DNA of 12,655 nucleotides from an uncultured Faecalibacterium sp. (GTDB taxonomy: Bacteria > Bacillota > Clostridia > Oscillospirales > Ruminococcaceae), in assembly GCA_937915335.1 (NCBI GenBank), contig CALDLZ010000187.1, positions 1 to 12,655 on the forward strand, in the 5' to 3' direction. This document shows, piece by piece, positions 7,188-12,655 of this stretch (position 1 is its first letter; each line of letters opens with the position of its first letter). The position numbers and the translations under genes were made by a program. The notes under the pieces were generated by a model. That model ran no database searches and had not been told where the DNA came from. It worked only from the letters and a program-made list of their open reading frames with translations.

Positions 7188-7661
7188 ATGCAGCTCATCA
7201 CCGAACGCCTTTTTCTCATTCCCCTGCATCCCGACGAGATGCGGGCCCTGATCGCCCACACCACCGACCCGGAGACGGTGGAAGCCTACCACGAGATGCT
7301 GACTCTCAGCCAGGCCCACCCGGAGCAGCGGGTCTGGTACACCGCCTGGGGCATCTATCTTAATGCCTCCGGTGATTTTGTCGGCGACCTCTGCTTCAAG
7401 GGCCTGCCAGAGAGCGGCCGCCCCGAGATCGGCTACGGCATCCTGGAAAAATACTGGAATCACGGCTACACCACCGAGGCTGTCCGTGCCGCCTGCCAGT
7501 GGGCTCTTGCTCAACCTGGCGTGAAGGCTGTTGAAGCGGAAACCGACCCTGCCAACGCCGCTTCCCAGGCGGTATTGCGCAAAGTCGGCTTTGCTCCCAC
7601 CGGCACCATTGGCGAAGAAGGGCCAAGGTTTATTCTGCATCGGGATGTACTGTTCCTGTAA
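7188..7661 (+). CDS. GNAT-family N-acetyltransferase
   Basis: The 157-residue protein fits a single GNAT domain of the RimJ/RimL-like (Acetyltransf_3) kind, which moves acetyl from acetyl-CoA to an amine. The N-terminal strand ITERLFLIPLHPDEM is the usual start of that subgroup. The cofactor region reads EIGYGILEKYWNHGYTTEAVRAACQWA, where NHGYTTEA replaces the common GxGxA loop. NAASQAVLRKVGFAPTG is the typical C-terminal helix and strand. Substrate cannot be predicted; it may be a small molecule or a protein N-terminus. I chose ATG 7188 because GGAGG (7178-7182) lies five bases upstream and homology begins there; an in-frame ATG at 7083 would lie in the cysS promoter region and upstream of this gene's own promoter. 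It converges on the XRE gene with only five bases between the stops and no terminator between them. Confidence 0.88.
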   Translation: MQLITERLFLIPLHPDEMRALIAHTTDPETVEAYHEMLTLSQAHPEQRVWYTAWGIYLNASGDFVGDLCFKGLPESGRPEIGYGILEKYWNHGYTTEAVRAACQWALAQPGVKAVEAETDPANAASQAVLRKVGFAPTGTIGEEGPRFILHRDVLFL

Positions 7662-7666
7662 CCCTG

Positions 7667-7900
7667 TCACCTCGTACTCTCCGGGTAGCGGCGGGGCTCA
7701 TCCGTCTCGCCCAGAAGGTAATCCACGCTCACCTGGTAGAGCCTGGCCAGCGGCACCAGCACATCCACTGTCAACTGCTGGATACCGGTTTCGATATAGC
7801 TGTATTTGCGCTGGGTGATGCCGATCCGCGCGGCCACCTGCTGCTGGGTGTAATCATGGTCCTCCCGCAGGTCTTTTAATCTATTCTGGTTCATTCTCAT
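7667..7900 (-). CDS. XRE-family helix-turn-helix regulator
   Basis: This 77-residue protein is essentially one Cro/C1-type HTH domain: LKDLREDHDYTQQQVAARIGITQRKYSYIETGIQQLTVDVLVPLARLYQVSVDYLLGETDEP. The TQQQVAARIGIT helix pair followed by YSYIETG and the VSVDYLLG end are diagnostic. Such short proteins usually bind DNA as dimers and often repress their own and a neighbouring promoter. I chose ATG 7900 over ATG 7894 because AGGAGG (7915-7910) lies nine bases before it. The gene is divergent from an unknown membrane protein gene. The gap contains palindromes over that gene's promoter, so this protein is the obvious candidate regulator. No effector domain, partner toxin or phage genes are visible, so I do not call it an antitoxin or phage repressor. 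Confidence 0.9.
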   Translation of the reverse strand: MRMNQNRLKDLREDHDYTQQQVAARIGITQRKYSYIETGIQQLTVDVLVPLARLYQVSVDYLLGETDEPRRYPESTR

Positions 7901-7937
7901 CCGTCTAGGCCTCCTGTTGCTAGGATAGCCTAGACGG
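7901..7937 (-). promoter_or_regulatory. Perfect 10-bp inverted repeat across the XRE leader and ribosome site
   Basis: CCGTCTAGGC (7901-7910) and GCCTAGACGG (7928-7937) are exact inverses separated by 17 bp. In the XRE transcript this forms a hairpin whose 3' arm occupies all nine bases between the AGGAGG site (7915-7910) and the ATG, with most of the ribosome site in the loop. It could limit translation, or be an operator; both arms contain the CGTCTA half-site found upstream. Confidence 0.65.
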
Positions 7938-7947
7938 ATTTCGTCTA
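7931..7947. promoter_or_regulatory. Operator-like palindrome O1
   Basis: TAGACG, GATTT, CGTCTA form a perfect 6-5-6 palindrome that ends one base before the -35 box of the plus-strand promoter. Its half-site resembles that of the second palindrome (TAGA followed by C/T and G/A). It is a likely binding site for the adjacent XRE protein. Confidence 0.65.
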
Positions 7948-7976
7948 TTGACTTTTAGATAAATATTATCTATAAT
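7948..7976 (+). promoter_or_regulatory. Consensus promoter of the unknown membrane-protein gene
   Basis: TTGACT (7948-7953) and TATAAT (7971-7976) are separated by 17 bp. The predicted start near 7983 leaves a leader of about 40 bases before ATG 8024. The spacer is covered by palindrome O2 and the -35 box abuts O1, so a strong promoter appears to be under repression. Confidence 0.85.
7956..7972. promoter_or_regulatory. Operator-like palindrome O2 inside the promoter spacer
   Basis: TAGATA, AATAT, TATCTA form a perfect 6-5-6 palindrome with the same geometry as O1, centred 25 bp from it. It fills the spacer between the -35 and -10 boxes and overlaps the first two bases of the -10 box. A protein bound here should block RNA polymerase. 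Confidence 0.65.
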
Positions 7977-8023
7977 TCAAATTATACATGTTTTCTTATT
8001 TTCTTTTCTATGGGGTATCTCGG

Positions 8024-8956
8024 ATGAAAAAAGAGCTTTTCTCTCGCCGTTTCATTATTTTAGTGCTTTGTTTTGTGCTTGTCGCTGCCGGTCTGTTCGG
8101 CGTATTTTTTCACATCTCCTCCAATGAGCTGACCTTACAGCAGGCGCAGGCTTACAGCCAGAGCACCGGCCTTTCCTTCTTTGTCTATCACGCGCGTTCC
8201 GGCCATTACTCGCCCCTGCGCGTTCCACTGGTGCCCAACGCTTCCACCAGTACCAGCAGCCGTTTCCGGCAGCAGGTCTCGACCCTTCTCGTGGATGAGG
8301 AAAACGCCCGGAACGGGTCCCGTTCAGATGCCGCCCTGCTTTCGCCTTCCGCCGGGGATAAGCTCGTCTACCTTTCCACCACCCAAAGCGCCCCCGATGC
8401 TGTTTCCATTTACCCTGTCACAGAAAGCGGGCTGACCCTTCCGGTGCTTTTCCAGGCCAGCAGCAACACCTCCGATTCCCTCTCGGCACTTGTCCTGCCG
8501 ACATCGTATTCTTCCCTTTACTCTGTCGGCCATACCCGCAGCTTCCACGATTACGATGCACAATCCGGCCCGGAGCTCTCTTCTCTTTCCGCTCAAGCGG
8601 GCCCCATCACCATCAACGGGCTGTCTCTGGATGAATACGCCGCTTCCTGCACCCTTCGGCAGGCGGTATCCGCTTCTGATTTTGCACCGGCGCAGTCCAT
8701 TGTCACTCTGTCGGACAGCGCCGCTCCTGTCACCGTGGAGTATTACTCCGGCACGGTCTACCACACCTTCCAGCTCAAGCCCTCCTGCCGGTGGCTGGGC
8801 TTTTCTCCCGATACCTTTTCCTCCTGCCATGCAGAACTGACGCAAGACGGCTATGCACAACTTGACCTCTCCGATTTCGTGCAGACCCCCGGTCTTTATG
8901 TCATCCGGCCCAGCAGTTCCTCTCCGGTTTACCTCGTTTTTGAGCTCACAGATTGA
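8024..8956 (+). CDS. Membrane-anchored extracytoplasmic protein of unknown function
   Basis: I do not recognise this 310-residue protein. It begins MKKELFSRRF and has one hydrophobic segment at about residues 10-30 (IILVLCFVLVAAGLFGVFF), so it is either anchored with the rest outside or exported with an uncleaved signal. The remainder is rich in Ser, Thr and small residues, with alternating beta-prone stretches (TVEYYSGTVYHTFQLKPSCRW, PGLYVIRPSSSSPVYLVFEL). There are few cysteines, no repeats, and no enzyme motif I can name. I chose ATG 8024, preceded by GGGG (8012-8015); an in-frame ATG at 7988 would be only about five bases from the predicted transcription start and lacks a ribosome site. 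Codon choice is more pyrimidine-rich (TCC, TCT, TTT, CTT) than in neighbouring asnA. Its promoter is covered by operator-like sites and faces the XRE gene. No terminator follows. Confidence 0.78.
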   Translation: MKKELFSRRFIILVLCFVLVAAGLFGVFFHISSNELTLQQAQAYSQSTGLSFFVYHARSGHYSPLRVPLVPNASTSTSSRFRQQVSTLLVDEENARNGSRSDAALLSPSAGDKLVYLSTTQSAPDAVSIYPVTESGLTLPVLFQASSNTSDSLSALVLPTSYSSLYSVGHTRSFHDYDAQSGPELSSLSAQAGPITINGLSLDEYAASCTLRQAVSASDFAPAQSIVTLSDSAAPVTVEYYSGTVYHTFQLKPSCRWLGFSPDTFSSCHAELTQDGYAQLDLSDFVQTPGLYVIRPSSSSPVYLVFELTD

Positions 8957-8975
8957 TGCAGTTTGCCCTTTTCTC

Positions 8976-9004
8976 TTTACAACGCCCGCAAGTTGTGCCA
9001 TAAT
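8976..9004 (+). promoter_or_regulatory. Probable promoter of asnA
   Basis: TTTACA (8976-8981) and CATAAT (8999-9004) are spaced 17 bp. It predicts a leader of about 67 bases that contains a GC-rich stretch, but I see no riboswitch or T-box in it. Transcription from the upstream gene could also read through, as there is no terminator between them. Confidence 0.5.
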
Positions 9005-9078
9005 TTATTTTAATATAGGGATGCTGTTCCGGTGCCGTATTCGGCGGCGGGGAGCGGCAAAGAGAGGGGTAAACTGTT

Positions 9079-10092
9079 ATGAGCAAAACGATCATCCCAA
9101 AAAACTACACGCCCGCGCTGAACCTGTACGACACCCAGCGCGCCATCGGCACCGTCAAGCGGCTGTTTGCGGACACCCTGTGTGCCACGCTGAACCTCTA
9201 CCGTGTGTCGGCTCCGCTGTTTCTGGAGGCTTCCACCGGCCTGAATGACGACCTGAACGGTGTGGAGCGCAAAGTTACCTTTGACATCAAGGACAGCGGC
9301 ACCGAGGCACAGGTGGTGCAGTCGCTGGCAAAGTGGAAGCGCAAGGCTTTGAAGGATTACGGCTTCCGTGTGGGTAAGGGCCTGTACTGTGACATGAACG
9401 CTATCCGCCGGGACGAGGAGCTGGATAACCTCCACTCCGTTTACGTTGACCAGTGGGACTGGGAGAAAGTCATCCGTGAGGAGGACCGCAACGAAGCTTA
9501 TCTGAAAAATGTGGTGCGCTCTATCGTGTCGGCGGTCTGCGCCACCGAGATGAACCTGCACGCCATGTTCCCCCAGCTGCAGGATCTGCCCCTGCACACC
9601 CCCAACGTGACCTTCATCACCACCCAGGAGCTGGAGGACAAGTATCCCGACCTGACCCCGAAGGAGCGTGAGAACGCCTTCGTGAAGGAGAACGGCACCA
9701 CCTTCCTGATGAAGATCGGTGCCCCCCTGAAGAGCGGCAAGCCCCATGACGGTCGTGCCCCCGACTATGATGACTGGGATCTGAACGGCGACCTGCTGTT
9801 CTGGAACGAGCCCCTGCAGTGCAGCTACGAGCTGAGCAGCATGGGCATCCGCGTCAGCCCAGAGAGCATGGACAAGCAGCTGACCATGGCGGGCTGTGAT
9901 GACCGCCGTGCCCTGCCCTTCCACAAGGCAGTGCTGAACGGTGAGCTGCCCTACACCATCGGCGGCGGCATCGGCCAGAGCCGTCTGTGCATGCTGCTGC
10001 TGGGCAGTGCCCACATCGGCGAGGTGCAGGCAAGTGTCTGGGACGAGGCCACCCGCGAGGCCTGCGCAAAGGCCGGCATCCCCCTGCTGTAG
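9079..10092 (+). CDS. asnA: Aspartate--ammonia ligase (asparagine synthetase A)
   Basis: AsnA makes asparagine from aspartate, ammonia and ATP, releasing AMP and pyrophosphate, in the cytoplasm. At 337 residues it has the normal full length. Family signatures run throughout: the N-terminal [51 protein letters not shown], the central [29 protein letters not shown] and [10 protein letters not shown], and the C-terminal [28 protein letters not shown]. That last part is the class II synthetase motif 3 region, since AsnA is related to the AspRS catalytic core. The start at ATG 9079 follows GAGGGG (9064-9069) by nine bases. It is transcribed alone, from its own promoter to a strong terminator. Codon use is biased to CTG, AAG and GAG, suggesting good expression. 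Confidence 0.97.
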   Translation: MSKTIIPKNYTPALNLYDTQRAIGTVKRLFADTLCATLNLYRVSAPLFLEASTGLNDDLNGVERKVTFDIKDSGTEAQVVQSLAKWKRKALKDYGFRVGKGLYCDMNAIRRDEELDNLHSVYVDQWDWEKVIREEDRNEAYLKNVVRSIVSAVCATEMNLHAMFPQLQDLPLHTPNVTFITTQELEDKYPDLTPKERENAFVKENGTTFLMKIGAPLKSGKPHDGRAPDYDDWDLNGDLLFWNEPLQCSYELSSMGIRVSPESMDKQLTMAGCDDRRALPFHKAVLNGELPYTIGGGIGQSRLCMLLLGSAHIGEVQASVWDEATREACAKAGIPLL

Positions 10093-10104
10093 CACAAGAA
10101 CGAG

Positions 10105-10139
10105 AAAAGGCTCTCTGCCATACGGCAGAGAGCCTTTTT
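10105..10139. terminator. Strong terminator after asnA, usable from both strands
   Basis: GGCTCTCTGCC (10109-10119) pairs perfectly with GGCAGAGAGCC (10124-10134) around an ATAC loop, then five T. Four A precede it, so it can also end the convergent membrane-protein transcript, whose stop lies at 10145. Confidence 0.92.
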
Positions 10140-10144
10140 GCATC

Positions 10145-10819
10145 TCAGCTTCTAAAAAGCAAGCCTACTTTTCCTTTTTTGCACTGGTTCCCGCCCAGCC
10201 GCCAGACGAGCCATGCGTAAAACAGGTTCATCGCCAGAATGACAACGCACCACAGCACGGTCTGCCGGAGGGTCTGATTATAGACCATCAGGAAGGGGTA
10301 GGGCCCGGTGATGAGCCGCTTGTAGTTGGCCCAAAGGGCAAGGGTGCCATAGAGCACCGTGGGCACCAGCGCCAACGGGATGCACCGGGCGGAAAGCCGG
10401 GGCTCCCGTTCCAACAGAACGAAGGAGACGAAGGCACAGAGCGGATTGAGCAGATGATGGTAGAGCATAGAGTTCTCGGTCAGCAGGAACACCACGCCGC
10501 CCTGATCGGAATAATAGGGGCCCAGCACGAACACCACGGTCAGGAAGGTCATCGTCAGACAGCAGGTGGCAATAAACTTGAGGGCCTTGACCCAGCGGGG
10601 CAGCCGCCGTCCCGTAAACAGACAGCCCACCTGACACACCGCCACCAACAGGCAGACGAAAAACGCAAAGACATTGGAGTTCTCTGTGTAGAAGGTGAAG
10701 GTCTGGGAGTCCACCGCTTCCCAGGTCATCCAGATGGCTACGGGTTCCCACCGCACAATAAAGAGATTCAGCAAAATCGAAAGAACGATCCGCCCCTTCT
10801 CCCAGAAGGTTTTTCGCAT
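10145..10819 (-). CDS. Six-helix membrane protein resembling the Pr6Pr family
   Basis: The 224-residue protein has about six hydrophobic segments separated by short loops: VLSILLNLFIV, VFAFFVCLLVAVCQVGCLF, FIATCCLTMTFLTVVFVLG, LLNPLCAFVSFVLL, ALVPTVLYGTLALW and TVLWCVVILAMNLFYAWLVW. Two features recall the Pr6Pr group as I remember it: a polar motif at the start of helix two (FYTENSNVFAFF) and a His-containing segment with a helix-breaking Pro (LTENSMLYHHLLNPL). The biochemical role of that group is not established, so no activity is assigned. ATG 10819 follows GGAG (10832-10829) by nine bases. The gene lies downstream of the pgsA terminator on the same strand and converges with asnA, sharing its terminator. 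No convincing promoter was found. Confidence 0.7.
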   Translation of the reverse strand: MRKTFWEKGRIVLSILLNLFIVRWEPVAIWMTWEAVDSQTFTFYTENSNVFAFFVCLLVAVCQVGCLFTGRRLPRWVKALKFIATCCLTMTFLTVVFVLGPYYSDQGGVVFLLTENSMLYHHLLNPLCAFVSFVLLEREPRLSARCIPLALVPTVLYGTLALWANYKRLITGPYPFLMVYNQTLRQTVLWCVVILAMNLFYAWLVWRLGGNQCKKGKVGLLFRS

Positions 10820-10861
10820 GAAAGTGCTCTCCGTTCTGTATTATTCGGCACAAAAATCAAG

Positions 10862-10884
10862 AAAACGGGCGTTTCGCGCCCGCT
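10862..10884 (-). terminator. Terminator after pgsA
   Basis: CGGGCG (10866-10871) pairs with CGCCCG (10877-10882) around a five-base loop. In the minus direction it is followed by TTTTCTTG and, further on, another U run (10856-10852). It lies 12 bp past the pgsA stop and separates rimO-pgsA from the membrane-protein gene. Confidence 0.78.
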
Positions 10885-10893
10885 TTCCCATTT

Positions 10894-11484
10894 TCACTTT
10901 GCCGTGTTGATGAAGCTGCGGTTATCCCACAGGTACTTGATGCCGGAAACGGCAGTGGCGATGGCCACCAGCCAGCACAGCCAGTAGGAGATGAACACGC
11001 AGTCAGCGCCCATCATAATGGAGTTGCCCCAAGTCAGGGAGGTGCCGAAGTAGTAGAAGATGATGGTCAGCATCTGCAGCACGGTCTTGACTTTGCCCCA
11101 CATGTTGGCGGCGATGACCTTGCCATCCTTGGCACCGGCGGCGACCATGCGCAGGCCGGACACCGCGAACTCACGGGCCAGGATGATGCAGAGCACCACG
11201 GGACTGCACACGCCGTCCCGCATCATGTAGATGAAGGCAACCGTCGTCAGCAGCTTATCGGCCAGTGGGTCGGCGAACTTGCCGAAGTCGGTGACCATGT
11301 TCCACTTGCGGGCCAGATGACCGTCCAGGAAATCGGTAAAGCTGGCCACGGCAAAGATGATGCCCGCCACCAGATACCAGATGGAATTGAAGTCCTCCGC
11401 TCCGATCTGGGTCAGGGAGACAAAGATCATAAACACCGGCACCAGAATGATGCGGGTCAGGGTGAGCTTATTGGGCAGATTCAT
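10894..11484 (-). CDS. pgsA: CDP-diacylglycerol--glycerol-3-phosphate 3-phosphatidyltransferase
   Basis: PgsA joins CDP-diacylglycerol and glycerol 3-phosphate to phosphatidylglycerophosphate, the committed step to phosphatidylglycerol and cardiolipin, in the cell membrane. The 196 residues fit the family. The CDP-alcohol phosphotransferase motif is complete: Asp51, Asp54-Gly55, Ala58-Arg59, Gly68, Asp72 and Asp76. The start MNLPNKLTLTRIILVPVFM is typical of the family, and several membrane helices follow. ATG 11484 lies six bases after GGAGGAGGA (11499-11491). The rimO stop is 21 bp upstream, and this ribosome site fills the gap, so rimO and pgsA are co-transcribed; I recall that order being common in Firmicutes. 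A terminator follows the gene. Confidence 0.95.
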   Translation of the reverse strand: MNLPNKLTLTRIILVPVFMIFVSLTQIGAEDFNSIWYLVAGIIFAVASFTDFLDGHLARKWNMVTDFGKFADPLADKLLTTVAFIYMMRDGVCSPVVLCIILAREFAVSGLRMVAAGAKDGKVIAANMWGKVKTVLQMLTIIFYYFGTSLTWGNSIMMGADCVFISYWLCWLVAIATAVSGIKYLWDNRSFINTAK

Positions 11485-11505
11485 TGAAAATCCTCCTCCA
11501 ATTTG

Positions 11506-12655
11506 TTATTTTACAACAGTACCATACAGATCGTAAAGATCGCTGTCATCTACCAGCACGTCATAGAACTGACCGGGATAGAGCGGTTTCTCGCTGGAAA
11601 CGCAGACGTTGCCATCCACTTCGGGGGCATCGCCCGTGGTGCGGCAGAGGTACAGACCACTCTCCTCGTCGATGCCATCACAGATGACACGGACGATCTG
11701 ACCGACTTTCTCAGCCTGTTTCTGGGCCATGATGCCGGTCTGGATCTGCATCACCAGCTCGGCACGCTTGTCCTTGACCTCCTGCTCGATCTGGCCCTCC
11801 ATCTTGGCGGCCACGGTGTTTTCCTCGGCAGAGTAGGCAAAGCAGCCCAGACGGTCGAACTGAACCTCCTTGACAAAGTTGCACAGATCCTCGAACTGCT
11901 CCTCAGTCTCGCCGGGGAAGCCTGCGATCAGAGTAGTGCGCAGAGTGATGCCGGGGATCTCGCGGCGCAGCTTGCCGATGACCTCCAGCAGCTCGGCGCG
12001 GTTGGAGCGGCGGTTCATATTCTTGAGGATGGTATCGTTGCAGTGCTGGATGGGCAGGTCGAGGTAGGGCACGACCTTCTCGTTCCGCTTCATGGCGGCG
12101 ATGAACTCGTCGGTGATGCGCTCGGGGTAGGCATACATGATGCGGATCCATTCCAGGCCCTGCACCTTGTTCAGCTTATCCAGCAGCTCACAGATGCTGC
12201 CGGGCTTGCCCCAGTCCTCGCCGTAGGCGGTGGGATCCTGCGCCACCACGATGAGCTCCTTCACGCCCTCACCGACCAGCCAGCGGGCCTCGGCCACACA
12301 GTCGGCCATATCACGGCTGTGCAGCGGGCCGCGGATAGCGGGGATGGCGCAGTAGTGGCAGCGGTTGTTGCAGCCTTCCGCGATCTTTAAGTACGCATAG
12401 TGGGCGGGCGTGCCGATGACGCGCTTGCCGCCCAGCGGGAAGTCTTTCTTCGCGCCGTAGCTTTCCAGATGGTCTTCACCATGGAACAGCCGCGCCACAA
12501 TGGAGTCGATGGCCTTGTTGGAGGCGCAGCCCACCACGGCGTCCACTTCGGGGATTTCTTCCTCGATCTGGCTGCGGTAGCGCTCGGCCAGGCAGCCTGT
12601 GACGACCACTTTCAAATTGGGGTTCTGCTGCTTGTAGGAGCAGGCTTCGAGGATG
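11506..12655 (-). CDS. rimO: Ribosomal protein S12 methylthiotransferase RimO, N-terminus outside window
   Basis: RimO is a radical SAM enzyme that adds a methylthio group to a conserved aspartate of ribosomal protein S12. The frame is open to the window end, giving 382 visible residues of a protein usually near 440, so about 60 N-terminal residues are missing. The radical SAM cluster motif is CNNRCHYC (12372-12349). The earlier VVVTGCLAERY carries one of the three N-terminal Cys that hold the second cluster; the other two should lie outside. The conserved block PYLDLPIQHCND and the segment GITLRTTLIAGFPGETEEQF are as in RimO. A C-terminal TRAM-like domain ends DLYDLYGTVVK. RimO is preferred over MiaB because of HYCAIPAIRGPLHSR and the short TRAM end. 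The frame's TTG at 12615 is internal. The gene is followed 21 bp later by pgsA. Confidence 0.93.
   Translation of the reverse strand, partial: ILEACSYKQQNPNLKVVVTGCLAERYRSQIEEEIPEVDAVVGCASNKAIDSIVARLFHGEDHLESYGAKKDFPLGGKRVIGTPAHYAYLKIAEGCNNRCHYCAIPAIRGPLHSRDMADCVAEARWLVGEGVKELIVVAQDPTAYGEDWGKPGSICELLDKLNKVQGLEWIRIMYAYPERITDEFIAAMKRNEKVVPYLDLPIQHCNDTILKNMNRRSNRAELLEVIGKLRREIPGITLRTTLIAGFPGETEEQFEDLCNFVKEVQFDRLGCFAYSAEENTVAAKMEGQIEQEVKDKRAELVMQIQTGIMAQKQAEKVGQIVRVICDGIDEESGLYLCRTTGDAPEVDGNVCVSSEKPLYPGQFYDVLVDDSDLYDLYGTVVK

Noticed and set aside
7667..8956. XRE gene and neighbour as a toxin-antitoxin pair or phage remnant
   Set aside because: The genes are divergent, the neighbour is a 310-residue exported protein unlike known toxins, and no integrase, attachment repeats or phage genes are present.
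9010..10143. Minus-strand frame of 377 codons opposite asnA
   Set aside because: asnA is certain on the plus strand; the antisense translation is repetitive Val/Leu/Gln/Gly and crosses the asnA terminator.
11503..12390. Plus-strand frame of 295 codons opposite rimO
   Set aside because: It is a shadow of rimO, Leu/Ala/Asp/His-rich without domain or ribosome site.

Overview
The window looks like chromosomal DNA from a gut Clostridia member of the Oscillospiraceae/Ruminococcaceae, of the Faecalibacterium, Gemmiger or Subdoligranulum type. This rests on moderately GC-rich coding sequence combined with AT-rich sigma-A promoters, strong GGAGG ribosome sites, a T-box riboswitch ahead of cysS, the rimO-pgsA pair, ammonia-dependent asnA, and secreted Ig-like proteins with a Clostridia-type C-terminal module. 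Genus is an inference. There are no rRNA or tRNA genes, CRISPR arrays or insertion sequences. Most of the window is core or housekeeping DNA interrupted by a cell-surface block and a small regulator-controlled unit.

Layout. (1) 2-610, +: 3' part of a DUF5685-like gene whose terminator overlaps its stop. (2) 720-1466, +: J-domain protein with a Q/G/Y/N-rich linker and a Cys-rich hydrophobic tail. (3) 1531-5251, -: two exported Ig-like proteins in separate transcription units. The larger one has its signal peptide (start at 4154) separated from its 839-residue body by a run of 11 G (4051-4061) that puts the two out of frame; 9 or 12 G would restore a protein of about 874 residues. This is either a phase-variable switch caught OFF or a homopolymer error. 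(4) 5382-7094, -: cysS with a complete T-box leader (consensus promoter, stem I with a UGC specifier, T-box with UGGA bulge, terminator). (5) 7188-7661, +: GNAT acetyltransferase, divergent from cysS. (6) 7667-8956: a 77-residue XRE repressor-like protein (-) divergent from an unrecognised membrane-anchored protein (+). The gap holds two 6-5-6 palindromes, one directly upstream of and one inside a consensus promoter for the unknown gene. (7) 9079-10092, +: asnA with a strong terminator. (8) 10145-12655, -: a polytopic membrane protein resembling Pr6Pr, then pgsA and rimO (rimO cut by the window end).

How the genes fit together. cysS, asnA, rimO and pgsA serve translation, asparagine synthesis, ribosome modification and phospholipid synthesis. 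cysS should be induced when tRNA-Cys is uncharged. The surface proteins probably work at the cell envelope. The XRE protein and the unknown membrane protein look like a self-contained regulated pair. The most notable features are the poly-G tract and the operator-covered promoter; both were read directly from the sequence, but their functions are inferred.
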